Of a stretch of DNA of 64,000 bases, positions 11,507-20,809 are shown piece after piece. The notes beneath the pieces were generated by a model that saw nothing but the letters and a program-made list of their open reading frames with translations, ran no database searches and was not told the DNA's origin. Position 1 is the stretch's first letter. Each line of letters starts with the position of its first letter. A program made the position numbers and the translations under genes. The stretch spans positions 70,281,312 to 70,345,311 of the forward strand of contig CM057826.1 in NCBI GenBank assembly GCA_030068075.1, written 5' to 3'. The stretch is from Paguma larvata. Lineage: Eukaryota; Chordata; Mammalia; Carnivora; Viverridae.

Positions 11507-11965
11507 TGTATAAGTTATCTATTGCTGCATAACAAATTACCACAAATTCATGGGTTTAAAACAACACGTATTTGTTATTTCATAATTTCTATGATCCAGT
11601 TTTTATGTTGTCACAGCTCACCTGGGTATTCTCTCACAAGAATGCAGTTAAGGATTCCTGGGTGAAGGCCTGACTAGGATACGATGCACTTCCAAGAGTG
11701 TGTTGTCAAGATTCAATTTCTCATAGAATGTTAGATGGAGGATTTTAGGTCCTTACTGGCTATTGGCTAGAGGCAGCCCTGTGTTCCTTGTCATGTGAGC
11801 ATCTTCACTATGGTGACTTGCTTATAAAAAATAATTACAGAAGTGGTACTTGTCACCTTTGAGGTATTGTATACCTAGAATCATGTCATAGATGCTATAC
11901 CCCAAGGGTGTTAGTAACAACAGGTAGAGACCAGTGAGGGTCTATGTTAGAGACTACCTACTGCA
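11507..11965 (-). mobile_element. Antisense ERVL-MaLR (MLT1-class) LTR
   Basis: The antisense LTR end reads TGTATAAG...TATTGCTGCATAACAAATTACC, followed by a GGTTTAAAACAACA-like word, typical of the 3' part of MLT1-class LTRs in reverse. It ends in AGACTACCTACTGCA, matching their 5' end in reverse. No retroviral gene is attached; it is a solo, decayed LTR. Confidence 0.7.
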
Positions 11966-12692
11966 CCAAATTAATATAAATGCAATTAATATGTATATAA
12001 ACATAATATTTAGAAATTCAGTACCTAAGCTACATGAAGGTAAGTATCATATTAGATAAAAATTTACTTAAAACTAATTTATATATTACTTATTTTGTTA
12101 CATATTTTAGTCATAAATAAATGCTAGAAATCAAATGTTTACCTAAGCACTCCATTATGGTCATTACGATACTTATTTTCTTTCCACAAATATATTCCTA
12201 TTTATGTTTCTGTTTCTGAATATTTAACATAGTCTATTCTGACTCAGGCATACCATATGTTTAATTGGTCTTAATTTCCTTTATTATTATTGTTATAGTA
12301 TCCAAAAAATTTTGTATATTAGAAGCTTTATCTTTGAAGACAATAATATCTGTCATTATATTTAAATGCTGGCTTGTGGTTAACGACTTAGCATATAATT
12401 TTAATTAGTATCTGGATAAGCAAGTTGTGAAGAATATCACTAATTTCATTAGCTAATACCAATATGTGTGATAACAACTTACGCCCACTCTAAAACACTA
12501 ATTCAAATTCAATCAAAAAGTGTTATGATATATACTTAAGGAGCTTAAGCTAAATTTTTAAAAATTAATATTCAGTAGTTTTTGATATTTTATTTTGATT
12601 TATTTTGAGATACATTATAAAAATATAATAATTTCTTTCTAAATGCCTCTTAAAGAGAAGGTATTTAATTTCTACTTCAAAACTATGTTACA
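11966..12692. other. AT-rich unique stretch, no gene
   Basis: No recognised repeat or coding signal. Confidence 0.6.
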
Positions 12693-12880
12693 GGGGTGCA
12701 TGTGTGGCTCATTTGGTTAAGTGTACAACTTTGGATCAGGTCATGATCTCACAGTTTGTGGGTTTGGGCTCTGCCTTGGGTTCTGTGCTGACACTTCAGA
12801 ACCTGGAGACTGCTTCAGATTCTGTGTCTCTCTCTCTCTCTCTTAAAAATAAATGAACATTAAAAAAAATTTTTTTTAAA
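12693..12880 (+). mobile_element. CAN-SINE
   Basis: Plus copy from GGGGTGCATGTGTGGC through CAGGTCATGATCTCAC and GCTTCAGATTCTGTG to a (CT)n tract and the tail AAAAATAAATGAACATTAAA. The internal (CT)n part is short. Flanking duplications are unclear. Confidence 0.9.
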
Positions 12881-13007
12881 GACTGAAAAAAACTTTGGGG
12901 ATATCATTGCTGGCAATCGTTTCCTGTATAAAAGGGATGCTCATAGCAAAAGTAGCTAGGGGAAAAGTAACCTGTTAAGATTCTGGAAACATATTGAACA
13001 AACTTTC

Positions 13008-13361
13008 TATATTAGTTTCTTATTGCTGCTATAAAAAAGTACCACATGCCGACTGGCTTAAAACAACACACGTTTGTTATCTCACAGTCCTGGAGATCAG
13101 AAGTACATCAATATAATTGGGCTAAATATAAGGTGTCTTCAGGGCTTGTGTCCTCCAGAATATTTTAGGGTAGAATTCATTTTCTTCTAGCTTTATAGCT
13201 TCTAGAGATCATCTGCATTCTTGGACTGCATTCTCCCATCACTACAATCTTTGCTTCTGCTCTTGAGAAAAACATTTCCTGTTTTAACTCTGATCCTCCT
13301 TCCCTTGTGATTACATTGTGCCCACTCAGATAATGCAGGATAATCTCCCCATTTTAAGATT
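13008..13361 (-). mobile_element. Antisense MLT1-class (ERVL-MaLR) LTR, truncated
   Basis: Reads ATTAGTTTCTTATTGCTGC, GGCTTAAAACAACACACG, CTCACAGTCCTGGAGATCAG, then GTGATTACATTGTGCCCACTC and GATAATCTCCCCATTTTAAG. This is the MLT1A-like order in reverse. The LTR's 5' end is missing where the next SINE fragment begins. Solo LTR, no coding region. Confidence 0.8.
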
Positions 13362-13444
13362 CTTATTTTAAATATTTTTTAATGTTTATTATTTTTTTTT
13401 TAAGAGAGAGAGAGAGACCAAGCTGGGGAGTGGCAGAGAGAGAG
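13362..13444 (-). mobile_element. CAN-SINE fragment (tail half only)
   Basis: Only the tail-proximal part of a reverse SINE remains: TTAATGTTTATT, a T run, (GA)n and CTGGGGAGTGGCAGAGAGAG. The tRNA-like head is gone, and antisense L1 ORF1 sequence begins at once. This points to a deletion joining SINE to L1. Confidence 0.8.
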
Positions 13445-16150
13445 TTGGTGTTTCTGATGATGTTCTCTGGTCATTTCTAGTCTTTGTTGCTTTCAGTCTT
13501 TTTTGTTTTGTTTGGTCTTTTCTCTATTCAAAGAGTCCCATCTTAAATTTCTTGCAGGGCTGGTTTAGTGGGAAACTCTTTATCCCTCTTTTTAGTCTGA
13601 ATGATAGCTTTGCTGGATAAAGAATTCTTGGCTGCATAGGTTTTCCAATTCGGCATATTGAATATATCCTACCACTCCTTTCTGGACTGCCAAATTTCTG
13701 TGGATGGTCTGCTGTGAACCTGATCTATGTTCCCTTATAAAGACTTTTTTTTTTCCTTTGCTGCTTTCATAACTCTTTCCTTGTCTGTGTATTTTGTGGA
13801 TTTGACTATGATATGCCTTGTTGATGGTTGGATTTTGTTGAATCTAATTGGAGTTTTCTGTGCTTCTTGAATTTTGATGCCTGTGTCCTTCCTCAGATTA
13901 GGAAAATTTTAAGTTATAATTTGCTCACAGAAGACTTCTGCCCCTTTTTCTCTCTCTTCATATTCTGGGAATCCTATGATTTGGATGTTATTCCTTTCTC
14001 TTTTTTTAATGCTTCTTTATCTTTGAGAGAGAGAGAGACAACATGAGAAGGGGATGAGCAGAGAGAGGGGGGAGGAAACAGCGAATCTGAAGCGGGTTTC
14101 AGGTTCTGAGCTGTCAGAACAGAGCCTGATGTGGGGCTTAAACTCATGAACCACGAGATCATGACCTGAGCCAAAGTTAGACACTACCAGCTGAGTCACC
14201 CATGCACCACAGACGTTATTTCTTTTTAATAAGTCACTGAGTTCTCTAGGTCTTATACTATGATCTTTAACCTTTGTTTCCCTCCTTTTTTGTGCTTCAT
14301 TATTCTCCATAATTTTATCTTCTCTATCGCTGATTTGCTGCTCTGCTTCGTCCATCCTTGCTATCGTCGCATCCTTTCAAGATTGCATCTAGGTGATAGC
14401 ATTTTTAATTTCATCCTGACTAGATTTTATTTTTGTGTCTGCACAGCGGGTTCCTATCCTTTTTTCAACCCCAGCTACTATTCTTATTACTGTGGTTCTA
14501 AATTCTAGTTCAGACATTATGCTTATATCTGTGTTGATTAAGCCCCTGGCTGTCACTTCTTCCTGTTCTTTATTTGGGGTGAATTCCTTTGTCATTTTGG
14601 AAGAAGAAAAATTTAAGAAAATTTAAAAAAATTAAAAATTAAAAAATTAAAAACAAAAAATAAAGGAAGCTAGACCCCAGGTGTGTTATGGTCTGCTTGC
14701 TGAAAGAAGCTTAATAGAGAAAAAAGAGAAAGAAAAGAGAAAAAAAAGGTAATATAGAAATTTTAAAAATATATATACATATATATAACAGAATAAATGA
14801 AATAAAAATGAAATAGAATAAAAACTTTTTAAAAATAAAAAATAAAGTAAAAAAGAGAAAAATATTTTTTTCTGCATACAAGAAAGAAGAATGAAAAAAG
14901 AGAATAAAACAATTTAAGCAAAAACAGAAGCAAAGAAAATGAATAAATGAACCCGTAAACCAATGAAACCCAAATGAAGTTTTCCCAAGAACTGACACTA
15001 TGAAGCCCTCTACAGCCTGTACACTTAGCAGGGGGAGTGACTTGGAGGGCAGTTGGGCAAGGCTTGGTGCAATGGCTCATTTTTCCACTAAGTGGCGCTA
15101 CTTAGTTTAGCTTACTGGAGTGGATCCTGTGGTGAGTATGCAGGCGAGTGCACATACGCATGCATGGGAAAGGTGGAAATGGCTTCACCCACAGAAACTT
15201 TTTGCTTTAGCCAACCCATTATCAAACACCCCTCCATTGTTTCAGGACTCCGTCTACTCCTTGACTCTACCTTGTCTGTGTCTAAGCTGCCTACCTGCCA
15301 GGAAGCACCTCCCTCCAGAGTTTTATCTCAGATGGGGTTGTGTTTCAAAACTCCATACTTCAGAGACCCGTGCAGCGTGGACCTGGGCCAACTCTCTGGG
15401 GGAGGGTCTCCCTGAGCAATGGCTTATCCCAGAAAACATTTAGGGGATCACTCAATGGCCAAGGTTCAGAGATTTTTGGCAAATGACAACACACAGCCAG
15501 TACCAGATTTCACCACACTCTGGCATCTTTGTTGTCCCAATACTAGCAAATGTGGCTGTTCTCCGGGAGTCCACGAGCACCTTTGCCTGTGGGGAGGCCA
15601 TATGGCCTCTACCAAATGCGCTTCAAGCAGGGGAACTGCTTCTCTTTGTGTGGCACATGGGTCCCTCAGACATTGCTGCCTGCTCCTGGGGATTTACCCT
15701 TCTTCCTCACCAGTGCATTGCAGGGACTCAGCACCAGAACTTCAGACTCTGTGCTCCACCGTTTATAGAATCCTGGTGGTATTAAAGCCTTCTCCTTTCT
15801 TTCCATCAATGGTTTTGGGGAACAGATTTCTTATTCAGGCCACTGCAGGTGTTTTCACTTTTTCTCTCCAGCTACATTTGGGGAGTGTTTTTCTTACATG
15901 ATCCCAATGTGCCACACTCTCTACTTCTCTTTCTCTGTCCTTTCTCTGCAAAAATAGCTTCCTATCCTCTGTGCTTTTCTCTCCCCCAGTTCACCTCTCC
16001 ATACCATGTACCTTCTGAGTTCTGTGGCTCAAGTTATGTGGATTGTTGTGTTAATCCCCAGATCAATTTCCTAGGTGCTCAAAATGGTTTGGTCCTGATC
16101 TAGCTGCAAGCTAAGGTCTCCATGCTGCTTTGCCATCTTAACTCCTTCTC
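13445..16150 (-). mobile_element. Antisense carnivore LINE-1: 5' UTR and ORF1 kept, ORF2 lost
   Basis: Read on the minus strand, the 5' end near 16150 gives an L1-like leader start (AAGATGGCAAAGCAGCATGG). A long 5' UTR follows to about 14600, including an A-rich tract. ORF1 begins near 14595 with MTKEFTPNKEQEE and runs on to coiled-coil-like text such as QISDREDKIMENNEAQ and RELSDLLKRNN. ORF1 encodes the RNA-binding L1 chaperone; here it is broken by stops, frameshifts and a CAN-SINE at 14000-14211. Sequence stops at 13445 against a SINE fragment, so ORF2 and the 3' end are absent. That is the opposite of the usual 5'-truncated L1 and implies a later deletion. Confidence 0.87.
14000..14211 (-). 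mobile_element. CAN-SINE inside L1 ORF1
   Basis: Reverse SINE with (GA)n and the head complement CTGAGTCACCCATGCACC. The flanks GATGTTATTCCTTTC (13984-13998) and GACGTTATTTCTTTT (from 14213) form a diverged target-site duplication. Confidence 0.92.
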
Positions 16151-16844
16151 TACATTTAAAATTAACATCAGTCTTTTTATGTCAGATGTTTGTTTTTACA
16201 TTCTCTGCCCCTTACTGAACTTATACATATAGATACTTCTAAGTCTTTAATGAGTCCTGACTATTGCTCCTTAATTGAGAATCTATTCAGTAAAAAAAAA
16301 AAAAAAAAGACACTGGATAATAATACATTTTATACAATTAAAAATTGCTTAATGTTTCAAAGCATTTGTTTTATTTTTTCACTATTAAACATTTTATCTT
16401 GTAAAATTGTTTTTTTATCATTTCAAAGATATACGTTGCTTTAACCATATAGTCCACTTCTGGAAAGCTGAGAAAAAGTATCTGCTCCGTTGTATTATTT
16501 ATGAACAAGGGTTTATATTAAAATGAATGATCAGTTTACTTCCTGTTAACCTCTTTGTCAACATATCAGGAAAATAGAAGTTGCAGCATTAAAAAAGACA
16601 TAGTGTGTTTTCTGATGCACACTGAATTATTTATTTGACTTTTGGGACTATAAGGTACTTATAATTTAACTAGATACAATTAAATTATGTACTAGTTTTT
16701 TTTTTGTCTTTTTTTTTTTTTTTACTTTTGGAAAAGTGTGTCAGGACAAAACAGAATGAGGCTATTAGTTTTCATATATATGTGTATGTATGTATATATG
16801 TGTATATATTAATTCATTTCACTGGAAGATATTTACTGACTTAT
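16151..16844. other. AT-rich unique stretch with two homopolymer runs
   Basis: Contains an A run near 16291-16307 and T runs near 16699-16722. No gene or named repeat was seen. The ORFs are low-complexity. Confidence 0.6.
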
Positions 16845-17235
16845 TTAATCATTAGCAGGATATTTTTCAAATGTATACTACTTGCCAGATACTGAGGATA
16901 AAACAAATTAAATAAAGCTTTATTGTTATAGAGCTTACAATCCACTCTAGTAAGTCTAAATACAAATCTGTGTTTTAATTATAAAATACTACAAAGATAA
17001 AGCAGAGAAAGTGCACAGAAAGTAGAGATCTGAGAGAAGGAGAAGTAACAATGCTTATCGGGGCTTTCAATAGCTTTTAAAATCAATACAGAATTTTAGG
17101 TTATGTAAGAGAGTTTAGAGATTATTAAACACAAGCTCTTTATGTTACAGATGAAGATACTGGTGCCCAAAGTGGGGAAGGGAATAAATTAGCCAAGATT
17201 TTATTAGATCTGTATATTGGCAAATTAACTTAGAA
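16845..17235. mobile_element. Ancient L2/MIR-type remnants
   Basis: 16870-16960 resembles the common CR1/L2-class text (TACTTGCCAGATACTGAGGATAAA, then GAGCTTACAATCCACTCTAG). 17135-17235 resembles a reverse MIR core (GTTACAGATGAAGATACTGGTGCCCAAAG, then TTAGCCAAGATTTTATTAGAT). Both are very diverged; the exact families are uncertain. Confidence 0.4.
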
Positions 17236-17528
17236 GCTACGACATGTATTTCCAAATATGGTGCACACTTTACATTACTAACGTTTTTCCAGAATGTTCC
17301 AACTTTGCTCCTGAGTATTATACCTGAGGTAAAAGGCCAGAACCTTTTATCCTGTACTCTTATCCCTATCACCATATCAAAAAGAGTACTGCCCATTCTT
17401 TTTATAAGTTTTTGTTTAATAGTATTTTTTTCAGATATTTCTTGTAGTTTCTATCACAGTATTCCTTACTCTACATTTATTCATTTGAACTCTCATGACT
17501 ATATAACACTGGAGAGTAAAAGATATAT

Positions 17529-17576
17529 CAACGTGTGTGTATGTCCATGTGTGTGTGTATGTGTTTATGTGTGTGG
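17529..17576. repeat. Imperfect (TG)n microsatellite
   Basis: GTGTGTGTATG units interrupted by TATG and CATG. Confidence 0.85.
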
Positions 17577-18754
17577 TCACTACATCAAGTAGTTTAGTAT
17601 AGAATAAAGAGTGTACACATAACATTCCTCATAAGGCACTTTCTTAGCTAGGACTACTATAAGCAATGTTCCAAAAATAAAATAATTTACATATATATTG
17701 TGACTCTGTGTCTCCTGCAGTGCTTTCATTTGAGCCCCAGGAAGCACATATCTACAAATTGGAGAAGACCTCAGGGAAAGATGAGTAGAGTTGAACTGGC
17801 TTGTTTTTTGGTGTTCTTAAAATATGAAAATGAGTCTTCGGCTGTAAATGAGGATTGAAATCTCCATTGATTTCAAGGGCACATCTGGGCTGTAAGGCTA
17901 TCATATGGGCTAAAATTTATCCTGAGTACAAATCGGAGTTCATAGCCATGAGAAAAAAAAATAGGGATATTTAAAAATATAATCAGTCAACTGGAAGCTT
18001 ATTATTTTGTAGTCAGTAACCATCTGTAGTCAATAAAAAACTACCAGTTGGCCTAAATATGTAGAAGCACATTGGTCACTTGTGTTTTGTCTCAGATTTG
18101 GTCTACTGCCCATGTGCACCTGTTTATCCATGTAATAAGTGCAGTGCTAATGAGATATGCAATACACCTGCAAGCAAGCATGTTCAGAGTTTTATCCACA
18201 CTTGCTTTAGAACGATGCTTTTACTAGTCAATGAAGGTATGCCAGCAAGTTTCTATTTGCAAGCCCAACTTTAGTCACAAAAATGAAAAATAGAAGCATA
18301 GACATGAATATGGTCTACATGTACCTTTATTTCATGAAAATTTAAGTTTAAATCAGGGTTGCAAAACTTTATAAATTGTTTCAGGAATTACAGTGATTCA
18401 ATATAAATGAAATCACAGCTGGCATTGATGTAAGCCTGCTGTGAAGAATAGCTTTGCTTAAAGGTGCCGCTATCACTTGGTCAAGGGTTGTTTAAAAGGA
18501 GAAAGGCCTATGGAATAAAAATAATAAATAGTGGAAGTAAATAAAAGAGAAAACTATTGATATAGCATGAAAAATATAAAATCCATTAAAGTAATAACAG
18601 TTCAATCTACAAAAATTTCTCAAGGTAGCTTGTAAAGTTGCTCTGCATGATTTCTCTTATTTTCAGGTATAATGCTCTATATAAATGGGTTCAGATTCTG
18701 TTACTGGTATGGTAAAGGGAAAAGCTTTAACTGCCATCAGAAAACCTGCAGTCA
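17577..18754. other. Unique sequence, no gene
   Basis: No repeat recognised. Parts (about 17700-17900 and 18070-18250) have more balanced composition than their surroundings and could be conserved non-coding DNA, but this cannot be judged from one genome. The 64-aa ORF at 18080-18274 shows no domain. Confidence 0.45.
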
Positions 18755-18962
18755 GAAAATAAGAGGTGCCACTAATGTGTGAATTTGAGAAATATCTTTA
18801 CCTCTGTGATCAGCAGTTTCTTAATTAATAAAAAGAAATCAAGAATAGTAACTCAAATGCCTTTACTTTAGAAGTGAAAAGACTCAGCCCAGAGATAAAG
18901 TAATTTGCTTTAGGTTGTCAACTGAAAAATTACAGCTGAGGCTAAAGTTTACATTTCCAGAC
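18755..18962. mobile_element. Two MIR fragments in inverted orientation
   Basis: 18770-18850 follows the plus MIR order (GGTGCCACTAATGTGTGAATTTG, CTTTACCTCTGTGATCAGCAG, TTAATAAAAAG). 18860-18960 follows the reverse order (TTTAGAAGTGAAAAGACTCAGCCC, AAGTAATTTGCTTTAGG). Both are strongly diverged. Confidence 0.5.
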
Positions 18963-18984
18963 ATTGAGTTTAATGGGTTTTTTC

Positions 18985-19170
18985 AGGGCTCTGCTCTTCA
19001 AAGTATGGTCCCTGAAGGAACAATATCAGTGTGACTGGTGAGCTTGTTAGACATGCAGAAAAGCTGTCTAGATACCAGAACTACTGACTCAGAATCTGCA
19101 TTTTAAATAGATCTTCTGAGTTGGAAAAGCAACACCTTGCAATTTGTTGCTTTCTCATACGTGGTTGGTG
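18985..19170 (+). mobile_element. MER5A-like hAT-Charlie MITE
   Basis: Order of words matches MER5A-type elements: GCTCTTCAAAGTATGGTCCC, AACAATATCAGTGTGACTGG, GAGCTTGTTAGACATGCAGA, ACTACTGACTCAGAATCTGC, ATTTTAAATAGATCTTCTGAG. It is non-autonomous and non-coding. Terminal inverted repeats are too decayed to define. Confidence 0.55.
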
Positions 19171-19719
19171 TGGCGAACAAATGAGTTGATAAATGTAAAA
19201 CAAACTATGCCCAAGTGCAGTTATCATGCAATGTAACTGTACTTAATGGAACCCCTAAAAGTGCTTTTAACTCAAAATTTGGAATTAAGAATGCCATTAT
19301 ATAATTTTACCAAAATCCTCACATTTATCAAAATCCCATATTCCAAGGAATTAAAAACTCTTCCAAGTCAAACTGACAATAACTATTTTAATTAAATATT
19401 CATGGAGTATGATGCAGTATTTAATCTACAAAGATTTCATCCATGAATGCTAGAACAGTTACAGAATTTATGTTTTCTCTCTCTTAAAATTTGTTTTATG
19501 ATTAGATGCAAACAAAGTTACAATCTAAGAAGCATGAGGAAATTGTGCAAAAGGTAGCAGAAGTAAATTTTCACACACTCATTTCTGATATATTCAAAGG
19601 AATACATAGTCCTTAAAGTGATAAGAAGAGTAGTATCAGTTTTAAATTCTCACTTTTTAGAGAAAGAAACTTATATATGGCAATTGCATATTCCTTGAAA
19701 TATGCATCCTAACTTCCTT
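19171..19719. other. Unique sequence, no gene
   Basis: No recognised repeat or coding signal in this interval just before the RPL27 pseudogene. Confidence 0.6.
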
Positions 19720-20205
19720 TCTGTTGTCGGCTTGAGTGGCTGGTGTTGGGGTAGGCAAGAGCAGGAAACCTGGGAAGGTGGTGCCGGTCTGAACTAGACA
19801 CTACTCCGGAGGCAAAGCGGTCATTGTGAAGAACATTGATGATGGCACCTCAGACCATCCCTACAGCCATGTTCTGGTGACTGTAATTGACTTCTATCTC
19901 TGCAAAGTGACAGCTGCCATGGACATGAAGAAAATCACCAAGAGGTCAAAGATCAAGTCTTTTGTGAAAGTTTAGAACTACAGTCACCTCATACCCACAA
20001 GGCACTCTGTGAATATCCCCTTGGACAAAACTGTGGTCAAGAAGGATACCTTCAGAGACCTTGCTCTTAAATCCAAGGTCCAATGAGAGGCCGAGGTCAA
20101 GTTCAAGGAGATGTAAAAGACCAGCAGGAACTAATGATTTTTCCAGAAGCTGTGGTTTTAGATATATTTTGTTTTAGTCATTAAAAATAACGACAACAAC
20201 AAGAA
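19720..20205 (+). pseudogene. RPL27: Processed pseudogene of ribosomal protein L27 (eL27)
   Basis: The parent gene encodes a 60S ribosomal subunit protein of 136 aa. The pseudo-reading frame runs 19751-20161, exactly 136 codons plus the stop, with no net indel. Recognisable text includes [31 protein letters not shown] and FFQKL at the end. The start codon is GTA instead of ATG. In-frame stops replace codons 14, 75, 111, 122, 128 and 129. There are no introns. An ATTAAA-like poly(A) signal and an A-rich tail follow the stop, as expected for an L1-mobilised mRNA copy. GAAATATGCATC near 19707 and GAAATGCACC near 20203 may be the remains of the target-site duplication. It makes no protein; some upstream bases may be 5' UTR. 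Confidence 0.93.
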
Positions 20206-20809
20206 ATGCACCTTAAGTGCCAAACACAGAATTTGAGTAAGAACCAAAAAAATATTTCTTACAAAAACCTAGGGGATAGATGGGATGAGGCAAAAACTTT
20301 TTTTTCTCATCATCTAATAGAAGAAAGAAGGAAATGGGATTGGAAGAAATGTTATCACTGAAGAAAAATATGATATCTCAACACAACCGAAACTTAAGAT
20401 TCCTTTGTCTTAATCTAATTTTGAGATGAAGAGGCATTCATTTGAGAAACACTGCACCACTATGACTAAAAAGAGGTTTCCGCTCTTCCAAATACTGGAC
20501 AGAATAAAGGAAAATGCAGCATAATCTTTATTGTTAAAGATACAGTCAAAATAAAAAAGAAAACAACATGTAGCCTTAAAACAAAAAATACAGAACACGT
20601 TGATGCAAGACTCTACTTAATAGTCTTAAAATAAGTGCAAATGTATTAAAAGGTAATAAATAAAATATTTAAGTGATTTTGATTCTGGAGTGTGATAACA
20701 GAATAAAGTATGCACAAAGATTTCTACTCCCAAATCCTGGAATCTGTGAATATGTTGTATAATATTGCAAATGGAACTCTGCTGTTATAATTAAAGTTAT
20801 AGAATTTAA
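20206..20809. other. AT-rich unique stretch
   Basis: No repeat or gene recognised between the RPL27 pseudogene and the first readable Tigger transposase sequence. The missing 5' part of the Tigger element could lie here in unreadable form. Confidence 0.5.

Noticed and set aside
13974..14355. Two minus-strand ORFs with SREDKIMENNEAQ-like text, looking like a gene fragment
   Set aside because: This is L1 ORF1 plus the CAN-SINE inserted into it, not a cellular gene.
15419..15901. 160-aa plus-strand ORF, the longest in the window
   Set aside because: It lies opposite the GC-richer 5' UTR of the antisense L1 at 13445-16150, overlaps other ORFs in other frames and has no domain.
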